A stretch of 64,000 nucleotides of DNA, taken from positions 1 through 64,000 of the forward strand of contig CALRTB020000002.1 of NCBI GenBank assembly GCA_943371005.1, given 5' to 3'. The translations under genes and the position numbers were made by a program. The notes beneath the pieces are model-generated. The model did not search any database. It was not told the origin of the DNA and saw nothing but the letters and a program-made list of their open reading frames with translations. Within the stretch, counting starts at the first letter, position 1; every line of letters begins with the position of its first letter. Shown here in pieces: positions 7,863 to 17,200 of this stretch. This DNA comes from MRBY01 sp943371005 (GTDB lineage Bacteria; Cyanobacteriota; Cyanobacteriia; Cyanobacteriales; MRBY01).

Positions 7863-9642
7863 ATCATTTCAATTCTCCAAATTATTTCGGTTACAGCGAT
7901 TTTGGGCGTTTGTGACGGCGATCGCCTTTACCTTAACTCTGCCCTCTGTCCTCACCGCCTGTAATCCCCAAGCCAGTAACGCCACGGGGGCAGGGGATAA
8001 TCAAATTGTGATCAGCGTCCTCAGTGACCCAAAAACCTTTAACCCGGCCCTCTCGGCAGAGTCACCCAGTATTTTTGGTCTCACCTACGAAGGCTTAGTT
8101 TCTGAAAATCCCGTCACTGGAGAAACGGAGCCCCGACTTGCCGAATCCTGGGAATTTTCCGAAGACCAACTCAGCTTGACCTTTACCCTGCGGGACAATC
8201 TACAATGGTCTGACGGGGAACCCCTCACCGTTGATGATGTGGTCTTTAGCTACAACCAGATTTATCTCAACGAAAAAATTCCCACCAATTCCCGTGATGG
8301 TCTGCGAGTGGGCGTTGCCGGGACTTTACCGACGGTGGAAAAAGTGGGCGATCGCCAGGTGAGATTCACGATCACCGAACCCTTTGCCCCTTTTCTCAAC
8401 AATACGGCCCTCGAAATCCTCCCAGAACATGTCCTCCGCGAAAGCGTTGAGCAAACCGACAGCGAAGGCAATCCCCTCTTTTTGGGCACCTGGGGCGTCA
8501 GCACTCCCCCCCAAGACCTGGTTTCCAGCGGCCCCTACCAACTGATCAACTATGCCGTGGGCCAACGCTTAATTTTTCAGCCAAATCCCTACTATTGGCA
8601 AACGCCGAAACCCTACGTTGACCAACTCGTTTGGCAAATTGTCCCCAACACCGACACCACCTTGCTGCAGTTCCGGTCTGGTGACTTGGATGTTACAGGG
8701 GTCAGCCCAGACTATTTTTCGCTCCTGAAACGGGAAGAAAACCGGGGCAAATTTACCATCTACAACGGCGGCGAAGCCTACGGCACGAGTTTTATTTCCT
8801 TTAATCTCAATACCGGGAAACGGGATGGTAAACCCCTCGTCGATCCCATCAAGTCGAAATGGTTTAACAATCTGAAGTTTCGTCAGGCTGTGGCCTATGG
8901 CATTGATCGCCAACGGATGGTGAATAATATTTACCGGGGTTTAGGGGAAGTGCAACATTCGCCGATTTCGGTGCAATCTCCCTTCTACAACGACCAGGTG
9001 CAAACCTACGATTACGACCCAGACAGGGCCAAGGCGCTCCTTGAAGAAGCGGGCTTTTCTTACAACGCCCAGGGGCAATTAATTGATGCCGACAATAATC
9101 CAGTGCGCTTTTCTTTGATTACCAATGCGGGCAACAAAATCCGTGAGGCGATGGCCACCCAAATTGAGCAGGATCTCGAAGCCCTGGGGATGCAGGTGGA
9201 CTATAGCCCCATTGGTTTTAATATCCTCGTCGATAAGTTGAGCAATTCCCTCGATTGGGATTGTTTCTTGTTGGGTTTAACAGGAGGAAATGAGCCTAAT
9301 GGTGGTGCCAATGTGTGGTTTCCCGACGGTAACTTGCACATGTTTAACCAAGCAGCACGGCCAGGCACCACACCTCTGACCGACCGAGTGATTAATGACT
9401 GGGAACAGGAAATTGCGGATCTCTACATCCAAGGGGCCCAAGAACTTGATCTCGACAAACGTAAGGAGATTTATGCTAAAACCCAAGAACTCGCAGCAGA
9501 ATATTTACCGTTTATCCATCTGGTAAACAATTATTCCCTCGCGGCGGTGCGTGACAAAATTGAAGGGGTGCAACATTCGGCCTTGGGCGGCCCCCTCTGG
9601 AACCTAGAAGATTTAACGATTGCGGCTGAAATTAAGGAGTAA
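7849..9642 (+). CDS. Extracytoplasmic solute-binding lipoprotein, family 5 (oligopeptide type)
   Basis: The 597-residue product has a basic start, a hydrophobic stretch and a lipobox ending LTAC with C38 as the lipidation site, so it should be anchored on the periplasmic face of a membrane. The body is a complete SBP_bac_5 domain (DppA/OppA type) with AESWEFSEDQLSLTFTLRD and the NLKFRQAVAYGIDRQ motif. Such proteins bind peptides or other solutes for an ABC importer. No permease or ATPase gene is nearby, so its transporter must be encoded elsewhere. I chose ATG 7849 rather than 7834 because it gives a normal MKKNK signal start; both overlap the upstream gene. Confidence 0.85.
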   Translation: MKKNKSFQFSKLFRLQRFWAFVTAIAFTLTLPSVLTACNPQASNATGAGDNQIVISVLSDPKTFNPALSAESPSIFGLTYEGLVSENPVTGETEPRLAESWEFSEDQLSLTFTLRDNLQWSDGEPLTVDDVVFSYNQIYLNEKIPTNSRDGLRVGVAGTLPTVEKVGDRQVRFTITEPFAPFLNNTALEILPEHVLRESVEQTDSEGNPLFLGTWGVSTPPQDLVSSGPYQLINYAVGQRLIFQPNPYYWQTPKPYVDQLVWQIVPNTDTTLLQFRSGDLDVTGVSPDYFSLLKREENRGKFTIYNGGEAYGTSFISFNLNTGKRDGKPLVDPIKSKWFNNLKFRQAVAYGIDRQRMVNNIYRGLGEVQHSPISVQSPFYNDQVQTYDYDPDRAKALLEEAGFSYNAQGQLIDADNNPVRFSLITNAGNKIREAMATQIEQDLEALGMQVDYSPIGFNILVDKLSNSLDWDCFLLGLTGGNEPNGGANVWFPDGNLHMFNQAARPGTTPLTDRVINDWEQEIADLYIQGAQELDLDKRKEIYAKTQELAAEYLPFIHLVNNYSLAAVRDKIEGVQHSALGGPLWNLEDLTIAAEIKE

Positions 9643-9648
9643 AGATCG

Positions 9649-11040
9649 ATGACGACCCTCACCATGCAACAGATTACCGATGCCCTCAAAGGGGCGATCG
9701 CCACCCATAAAGAGGCTGTGGATTACTTAGAAATTCGGGTGCAGCAGAGTGAATCCACCAGTCTGGCCTTCCGGGGAGCCCAGTTTGATGGCAGTAACCG
9801 CAGTTTTGCCCTCGCCGGCGGGATTCGGGCCTGTCACCAGGGAGGTTGGAGTTTTGTCACCTTCAATGGTCTTGCCGAATTAGGTGATCGCGTTGCTGAA
9901 GCGGTTTCCCAGGCGAAACTTGTGGGGAAAGAATCGACCCAACTCGCTCCTAGTGGTGCCATTGAAGACTATGTGCCGGTAGAGATCAAAACCGACCCCC
10001 GCACCATTTCCCTCAAGGAAAAACGCGATCTGCTGGCGAAATATAACCAAATTTTGTTGGATTATGACCCCCGCATTCAGACAACTATGGCGAGTATTAG
10101 TGACAGTTTTGTCACCACCTACTTCGTCAACTCCAACGGCAGTTGCATCATCCAAGAACGCCTCGATGTCAACGGCAGATTTGGGGCGATCGCCAGGGGC
10201 GAAGATGGTGTCGTGCGCCAGGGTTTTGAATCAATTAATTCCCGCTGTGACTTCGATGCACTCATTGGGATCGAAGACCGCGTCAAAGGTGCTGCAGAAC
10301 GAGCCATCCGCCAACTAGAAGCCAAACCCGTCAAAGGGGGTCAATACACCGTTGTTTTGGATCCCTACCTCGCAGGGGTTTTTATTCACGAAGCCTTTGG
10401 CCACTTATCCGAAGCGGATTTTGTTTACGAAAATCCCCGGATGCAGGAGCTGCTCACCATTGGCAAGCCCCTCGGTATTTCCCAACTGAATGTAATCGAT
10501 GATGCCACCCTTCCTGATCTGCCCGGCACGATGAAATACGACGACGAAGGGGTGCCCGGTCAGCGTAAATATCTCATCAAAGATGGTGTGCTTACCCAGC
10601 GACTCCACTCCCGGGAAACCGCCGGCAAAATGAGTGAAGCGCCCACAGGTAATGCTCGTGCTTTACAAGCTTCTTATCCGCCTCTGGTACGCATGACGAA
10701 TACGGCGATCGAACCCGGTGATACCCCCTTTGAAGAAATGATCCAAGATATCCAAGAAGGGGTCTATGCAGTGCGGATGATTGGCGGCCAAACCAATGGG
10801 GAAATGTTTACCTTTGCGGCGGCAGAAGGCTACATGATCCGTGATGGCAAAATCGCCGAACCCGTTAGTGATGTCACCCTTTCTGGCAATGTCTTCCAAA
10901 CCTTAAAGGACATTGAGGCGATCGGTAACGATACTCTCTATACCAATGGTGGTTGCGGCAAAGGTGGCCAAGGGGGTTTACCTGTCAGCGTGGGCGGCCC
11001 TCACTTGCGCATTAAAAATGTTGTCGTTGGTGGCCGTTAA
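9649..11040 (+). CDS. tldD: TldD/PmbA-family metalloprotease TldD
   Basis: The 463-residue protein carries the family metal site HEAFGH with H247, E248 and H252, and the glycine-rich C-terminal region GGCGKGGQGGLPVSVGGPHL. In other bacteria TldD forms a heterodimeric peptidase with TldE/PmbA that degrades unfolded peptides and helps mature microcins and other modified peptides. A TldE partner is not in the window. AAGGAG at the end of the preceding gene serves as ribosome binding site, and only six bases separate the two genes, so the binding protein and TldD are probably co-transcribed. Confidence 0.9.
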   Translation: MTTLTMQQITDALKGAIATHKEAVDYLEIRVQQSESTSLAFRGAQFDGSNRSFALAGGIRACHQGGWSFVTFNGLAELGDRVAEAVSQAKLVGKESTQLAPSGAIEDYVPVEIKTDPRTISLKEKRDLLAKYNQILLDYDPRIQTTMASISDSFVTTYFVNSNGSCIIQERLDVNGRFGAIARGEDGVVRQGFESINSRCDFDALIGIEDRVKGAAERAIRQLEAKPVKGGQYTVVLDPYLAGVFIHEAFGHLSEADFVYENPRMQELLTIGKPLGISQLNVIDDATLPDLPGTMKYDDEGVPGQRKYLIKDGVLTQRLHSRETAGKMSEAPTGNARALQASYPPLVRMTNTAIEPGDTPFEEMIQDIQEGVYAVRMIGGQTNGEMFTFAAAEGYMIRDGKIAEPVSDVTLSGNVFQTLKDIEAIGNDTLYTNGGCGKGGQGGLPVSVGGPHLRIKNVVVGGR

Positions 11041-11082
11041 ATAGGATTTAAACTCTCAATCTCAAACTATCTGCAATCTTTG

Positions 11083-11124
11083 AAGCCCTGCTTAAACATA
11101 AAGAAAATTAGCAGGGCTTTTTGT
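11083..11124 (+). terminator. Rho-independent terminator after tldD
   Basis: A 10-base stem, AAGCCCTGCT at 11083-11092 pairing with AGCAGGGCTT at 11110-11119, is followed directly by a T run. It lies 43 bases after the tldD stop. Confidence 0.85.
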
Positions 11125-11232
11125 ATTTTGAAAGCTCAGGCAGAATATTAATTGTCTTGAGCACAAAGATCATCAGCGATATTTGAATTTTTGAAGTGAG
11201 CATGATAATTACAGAGCTTATCTAAAGATTTG

Positions 11233-11871
11233 TTATTCACACTTGAGCAGAGCATCCAAATCCGCTGCGACAATTTTTTCTAAATTGCGGGTAATTTTCT
11301 CAATCTCCCAATCCCACCACGCTACTGATAGTAAGGTTTTAATCACTTCATCGGGAAAGCGTTGACGAATACATTTGGCTGGGTTACCGCCCACAATGGT
11401 ATAGGGAGGGACATCATTGACTACGACTGATTTGGCGGCAATAATCGCACCATCTCCCACATGAACGCCGGGCATAATCACGGCTTCATAGCCAATCCAG
11501 ACATCATTGCCGATGATTGTGTCGCCTTTATAGGGGAAGTCACTGGGTTGCAGAGCGAGTTTATCCCAGCCATTACCAAAAATCTGAAATGGATAGGTCG
11601 AAAAACCATCTATTTTATGGTTTCCCCCGTTCATGATGAACTTGACTCCCCTGGCTAAGGCGCAGAATTTGCCAATAATTAGGCGATCGCCAATGAAGGG
11701 AAAATGATACAAAACATTGCGCTCAAAATTTTCTGAATCCTCTGGATCATCGTAATAAGTGTAATCACCGATGATGATATTTGGATTTGTGACCGTATTT
11801 CGGATAAAACAAATCTGCGGAAACCCTGCCATGGGATGCGGATCATTGGGGTCGGCTCCGTACAAAACCAC
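11233..11871 (-). CDS. Vat/CatB-type hexapeptide-repeat O-acetyltransferase
   Basis: The 212-residue enzyme has a left-handed beta-helix with hexapeptide repeats (for example IIGDYTYYDD, TIIGNDVWIGYEAVIMPGVHVGDGAIIAAKS) and the loop motif NGGNHKIDGFSTYPF at 81-95, with catalytic H85. This is the xenobiotic acetyltransferase group that includes streptogramin A (Vat) and CatB chloramphenicol acetyltransferases. It would transfer acetyl from acetyl-CoA to a hydroxyl group; the actual substrate is unknown and many chromosomal homologues do not confer resistance. The start is GTG, supported by a good TAGGAG site six bases upstream. It lies immediately downstream of the methyltransferase remnant. 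Confidence 0.85.
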   Translation of the reverse strand: MVLYGADPNDPHPMAGFPQICFIRNTVTNPNIIIGDYTYYDDPEDSENFERNVLYHFPFIGDRLIIGKFCALARGVKFIMNGGNHKIDGFSTYPFQIFGNGWDKLALQPSDFPYKGDTIIGNDVWIGYEAVIMPGVHVGDGAIIAAKSVVVNDVPPYTIVGGNPAKCIRQRFPDEVIKTLLSVAWWDWEIEKITRNLEKIVAADLDALLKCE

Positions 11872-11978
11872 GTGCTCCTATCGCTACAAAAAATCTGTAC
11901 CCTTTGAATCTTAGCGAGGAATTGCAGACGACAATTAAATTACAAAAGATCCGTAAGATATGTCCAAACTTAATGGAG

Positions 11979-12337
11979 TTATCCCGGTTTTTTGGCGATG
12001 ATAAACACGGCTTTATCGGGACTAGGCTGCCACTGATAATCAATGACGAATCCTGATTGGGTGAAACTTTCGTGCAACAGTAAATACTTTGACCAACGGA
12101 AAAAAAGCCGAGGAATCTGCCCACAGGCGCAATCCACTTAAACCACGATGTTGTATCCCCCAGGCAGCTAGTGCTAGTCACGAACATACCGCCCGCCTTG
12201 AGCATGGCATAGACTTTGGCGATCGCCATCCGGGGGGATACTGGGCAGTTAAATTTACCCGGAGAACCGTTCTCTTGGAAGAGGTCTACTTTGAAACCTG
12301 CGCCAGTTCTGGTTAATAAGGTGGCGGTTTGACTCAA
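11979..12337 (-). pseudogene. Decayed class I SAM methyltransferase (C-terminal half, frameshifted)
   Basis: In one frame the remnant reads AIAKVYAMLKAGGMFVTST, CLGDTTSW and WIAPVGRFLGFF. A T7 run then breaks the frame. The next frame gives PLVKVFT, and a third frame gives LLHESFTQSGFVID, WQPSPDKAVFIIAKK and a stop at 11979-11981. Together these match, from memory, the C-terminal half of a methyltransferase family ending in KAVFIVAKK. At least two frameshifts are needed and the N-terminal SAM-binding motif is absent, so no functional enzyme is expected. The intact frame from 12337 is 164 residues but loses similarity after the T run. Confidence 0.75.
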
Positions 12338-12352
12338 TTTTTTGTCTTTGCC

Positions 12353-14110
12353 CTAGGCCATTTCCGGATGCCTCAACTGCGCAACAATCTCAGTGGCGGG
12401 TAAGGGCCGAGAAAATAAATAACCCTGACCGTAGCTACAGCCTAAGCGTTTCAGTTCCGCCAGTTGGTAGGGAGTCTCGATGCCCTCGGCGATAGTCGAA
12501 ATTTTTAAGGTGCGGCTGAGGGCCAGAATAATATCCACAATGGCCGTTTCTGGGTGGTCCGCTTGGATCTGGTTCACAAAGGAACGGTCGATCTTAAGAA
12601 CATCTACAGGAAAGCGATGGAGATAGCCCAGGGAAGAATACCCCGTGCCAAAGTCATCGATACTAATCTGGAGGCCCTGGGCCCGTAATTCTTGGGTAAT
12701 GGCGATCGCCGTTTTTGGATTATCCATGATCGCACTTTCCGTGATTTCGAGCTTTAGGCAAGTTGGGTCCACCCCGGTTTTGGCGAACACTTGATTGATG
12801 TCAGTAATGAGCGTCGGACAAGAAAATTGACGTACCGAGAGATTTACGCTCATGGTCAGATAGCCATAACCCATGTCATGCCAAGCGCGCAATTGTTCAC
12901 AGGCCTGTTCTAAAACGACGAGTCCCACCGGCACAATCAAGCCTGTCGCCTCCATACAGGGGATAAATTCCCCCGGCGAAACCATGCCCCGTTCCGGATG
13001 TTGCCAGCGAATGAGGGCCTCCATCCCCACGATTTGACCGTTGTCTAAGTTGATAATGGGTTGGTAATAGGTAATAAATTCCCGTCTTTCTAGGGCCCGC
13101 TGGAGGTCATTTTCCAAGGTAAGACGACTAAAAATGGCTGTGTGCATGGCGGGGTCAAAATTTTGCACGGTCCCCCGCCCCCGATGTTTGGCATGGTATA
13201 CGGCTGTATTGGCGGCCTGGAGCAGATCATCGGCACTCCGTTGCAGACTTTTTTCGAGGGCAACCCCCATACAGGTGGAAACATAGATGTCGAGATCCCC
13301 CACGGTAAAGGCAGCCTCAAAACTGGCCTGGAGGGTCTGCATCAGGAGCTCGGCTTCTGTAAAGGTCTCAACCCCAGAACGCACCACACAGAAGATATCT
13401 TCACCAAGGCGCGCCAGAAGATCATCGGCCTGGAGATGCTGCTGTAACCGCTGGGCGATCGCCTGTAAAAGTTGGTCGCTCACTTCATAACCGAGGGAGT
13501 TGCGGATCAGCTGGAAATGGTGACAATCGATGTACACCAAAACCAAAGCAGTTTCACCGGCCTCTAATTTTGCCGTCAGGGCCTGGAGCAACCCAGTACG
13601 ACTCGGCAACCCGGTGAGGGAATCTTCCATGACCAGGCGGTTGAGGGCGGCGGTACGCTCCTGGACTTTGGCTTCTAGTTGGGCATTAAAGGTTTCGAGC
13701 TGCTGCTGTTGGTGACGAATCCGCAACATCGATTGCACCCGGGCCGCCAGTTCGATGCTATTGAGGGGTTTACTAATAAAGTCATCGGCCCCCGCAGCGA
13801 GGCACCGGGCAAGGTCCTGTTTTTGGGTTAAGGCCGTCGCCATGATGATCGGGATCCTTTGCCATTGGGGATCCGCCTTCAGGATTTGGCACACTTCAAT
13901 TCCATCCATGTCGGGCATCATCACATCGAGCAAAATCAGGTCAGGGTCATAAAAGGATAGTTGCTCGAGGGCGGCGCGGCCACTGTTGGCGTAATGGAGC
14001 TGGTAGGGCCTTTGACCATTCCACTTCCCTTCGTGGGTCGCGAGGATTGCCTCAATGACTTCAAAGTTTGTGGGGTCGTCATCAACAATCAGGATCGAGA
14101 GGATTTGCAT
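12353..14110 (-). CDS. Response regulator with degenerate GGDEF and EAL domains
   Basis: The 585-residue protein has a receiver domain (1-125, phosphoacceptor D62 in LLDVMMPDMDG), a coiled-coil linker, a GGDEF domain whose signature is degraded to GEDIF, and a full EAL domain (GMEALIRWQHPERG, LKLEITESAI, DDFGTGYSS, KIDRSFV). The family controls cyclic di-GMP; with the GGDEF site lost and the EAL motifs kept, phosphodiesterase activity is more likely than synthesis. I chose the ATG at 14110 because MQILSILIVDDD begins the receiver fold; a longer form from 14164 is possible. It lies downstream of the large kinase in the same direction and may be its output. Confidence 0.88.
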   Translation of the reverse strand: MQILSILIVDDDPTNFEVIEAILATHEGKWNGQRPYQLHYANSGRAALEQLSFYDPDLILLDVMMPDMDGIEVCQILKADPQWQRIPIIMATALTQKQDLARCLAAGADDFISKPLNSIELAARVQSMLRIRHQQQQLETFNAQLEAKVQERTAALNRLVMEDSLTGLPSRTGLLQALTAKLEAGETALVLVYIDCHHFQLIRNSLGYEVSDQLLQAIAQRLQQHLQADDLLARLGEDIFCVVRSGVETFTEAELLMQTLQASFEAAFTVGDLDIYVSTCMGVALEKSLQRSADDLLQAANTAVYHAKHRGRGTVQNFDPAMHTAIFSRLTLENDLQRALERREFITYYQPIINLDNGQIVGMEALIRWQHPERGMVSPGEFIPCMEATGLIVPVGLVVLEQACEQLRAWHDMGYGYLTMSVNLSVRQFSCPTLITDINQVFAKTGVDPTCLKLEITESAIMDNPKTAIAITQELRAQGLQISIDDFGTGYSSLGYLHRFPVDVLKIDRSFVNQIQADHPETAIVDIILALSRTLKISTIAEGIETPYQLAELKRLGCSYGQGYLFSRPLPATEIVAQLRHPEMA

Positions 14111-14269
14111 GGGGGAGCAGTGGTGGGAGAAGGGCGGATCAGTGGAAAGAATTTTAGGAGTCAAGCAACCTGCACATAATGTTACAGGTATATTTCTTGT
14201 CTGGAAGCAATCGTTAAAGTGGCCTTATCGATACACACTAATCTTTACAAGTATTTACGAGTGGGTTAT

Positions 14270-17200
14270 TTACAAGTCGGTGCGGGGGTCGGGGTTCCCT
14301 GGGGCGATGGGGGCCAAAAGTGTTTGAATTGCGGCGTCTAATTGCTTGAGTTTTACGGGTTTGCTGAAGTAGTCGTTCGCTCCGGCATCTAGGCACCGTT
14401 GGCGATCGCCTTCCATGGCCAAGGCTGTGAGGGCAATAATCGGTGTCTGACACAGGTGGTCTTGTTGGCGGATAAGTTGGATCGCTTTTAGACCGTCCAT
14501 CCCCGGCATTTGAATATCCATCAAAATTGCATCGGGTCGCTGGGTGGCAACGATTTCGAGGGCCTCTTGACCATCCTGGGCACACAATACACGATATCCT
14601 TTCGCCCTCAGATAGCAGGAAATGGTCATGGCATTGGCCGGATTATCTTCCACCAACAAGATTAAGGGGATTGTTTCGACTGTTGCTGTATCTGTTGTAT
14701 CTATTGCTGCGTCAACAGTGGCGGGAGACGCTAAGGATTGATGGGTTTCGTTGGGTTGGGATAGCTGCTGGGGCAGCACATGGGGCCCATAGGGAAGATC
14801 TAAGGTAAAACAACTGCCTTGGCCCAGTTCACTCGTTAAATTCACCCGACCACCATGGAGTTCAGCAATGCGCCGCACTAAAGCTAAACCAAGGCCCGTA
14901 CCCATATATTTTCGGTTGAGGGCACTATCGATTTGCACAAAGGGCTTAAACAGCTTCGAGATGTTTTGGGCATCAATGCCAATCCCCGTATCCTGAACGG
15001 TGAAACGAAGGTAATGGTTCTGCCCCTCGGATAGGGTTGAAACCGTTAAGGCGATCGCCCCTCCCTCTGGGGTAAACTTCACCGCATTGGCCAGCAAATT
15101 TAACAGAGCCTGCCGCACCCGGGTTTCATCGGCAAAGAGATCCGGTAAAGGCCGTGGAATATCTGTTTTGATCCGAATACGTTTCTTCTGGGCCTGCTGC
15201 TGAATGAAGTTGAGACTAGAAGCACACAGCTCTTCAACGGAAACATGGCGACAGTCGAGGGGCATTTGACCGGACTCGATTTTGGCCACATCCAGGATGT
15301 CGTTAATCAAAGCGAGGAGGTGATTGGCGCTTTTTTCTACGGTCAGGAGGGCATTGGCTTGTTTTTCGGTAATGCTCCCAAAGATACAATCCTGGAGGGC
15401 CTCCGTCATCCCTAAAATGGCGTTGAGGGGCGTCCGGAGTTCATGGCTCATGTTGGCGAGGAACTCATCCTTTAGGCGGGTGGCCCGTTCTAGTTCGGCA
15501 TTGGTGCGCTGTAGCTCCATTTCTGCGGCCCGACGATCGGTAATGTCTTGGCACACACAAATCAAGAGGCCATCTTCCGACATGGTTAAAGAGAGTTGCT
15601 CGGGGAAGGTGGTGCCGTCTTTGCGAGTGGCGATCGCCACCCCTGTCCAAAAACCTTGGGCGTCCAACTGGGGGAAAACCTCCCGCTGGAAACGGGCTAA
15701 CTCTGCCTCAGAATATAAAATTTGCCAGTTTTGACCCATCAATTCCGCCGCCGACCCATAGCCAAACATATTTGCATGGGACGAATTGAGGTACAGATAA
15801 TGGTCATTCTGGAGAATTGCGATCCCATCTACTGCCGCCTCGATGGCCGCCAATTGACGTTTTATGTCTAGTGCTGCCTTTTGTCGGTCGGTCACATCCT
15901 GATAGGTCCCCAAAATACCGACGATATTCCCAGCCAAATCCCGGAGGGGGAGCTTATTGGTGTCTAACCACATTTGGGTGCCATCTTGTTGGTAGGCAAT
16001 TTCAGTGACCCCGATTCTCGTCTCACCCGTTTCCATAATGGCTTGATCAGCCTCCCTGGCAAGTTCTGCACGGTAAAGCCCCATTGGATTCTCGACCCAC
16101 GGAAGTTCAAAATCATTTTTGCCCACCAAGGCGGCGAGGGAATCTACAGAGATGTATTTCAGAAACTTGGTATTGGCACCGAGATAACGGGATTCACGAT
16201 CTTTCCAGAAAATCCCAAGGGGCACCGTATCGAGAATGGTTTCGAGGAACTGTTGGGATTCCTGGAGCGCTAAATTGGCTTGCTTCTGGCCCGTGATATC
16301 AAATCGAATGGCTAAGTAACGCTCCGGCCGACCCTGCTCATCTAAAAAGGGCACAATGGTACTTTCGACCCAGTAGAGCTGACCCTCTTTGGTCCGGTTA
16401 CAGATTTCGCCCCGCCAGACCTCGCCCCGCTGGATGGTTTGCCAAAGATCGGCGAAAAAGCTTGGCGGGTGGATGCCAGAATTGACAAGGCGATGGGTTT
16501 GCCCTAGGAGTTCTGTTTCGCTGTAGCCGGAGATCTGCACAAAATTCTGATTGACATAGTTAATGATCCCCTCGGCATCGGTAATCGCCACAATGGCGGC
16601 TGCGTCTAGGCCCAATTTAAAACCCGCTAGTTCCTGGAGAATCCGTTGGCGTTCCTGTTCTACCCGGCGGCGCTCGGTGATATCTTGCATAATGGCGAGC
16701 ACATTGGTCGTGCCATCGGGGGCCTGGAGCAGAGACGTTGTAATGGAAACCACCCGGTCAGAGCCGTCTCGGTGGTGAATCGTCCACTCTTCACCCAAAA
16801 TGTGATCCCCAAGGCGCATGGCTTGCATCCGGGCGATCGCCTTTGCTCGGGCCTCGGGGTCAGGATAGAGGGTCTGGTACCAACCTAAGGTATTAATTTC
16901 TGCTTGGGTATAACCGGTAATGGCCTCCATCCGGGGATTCCACACGGTGAACTGGACAAAGGGATATTCCGCTGTGCTGTGGCAAACGCATAGCCCCTCC
17001 GACAAATTCTCTAGGATCGAAAGCCGGAAAGTATTCTCTGCCTGGATGGCCTCCTCAGCAAGCTTACGGTCAGTGATGTCTCGGAAAATTGCACGGGTCG
17101 ATAAAGGCGATCGCCGCCCATCCTCAGTGACCTGGTAGCGGCAGTTAATATTGCCTTCCACCAAAACTGCCCGTCCTGACTTGTGGATAAAGGTTAATTC

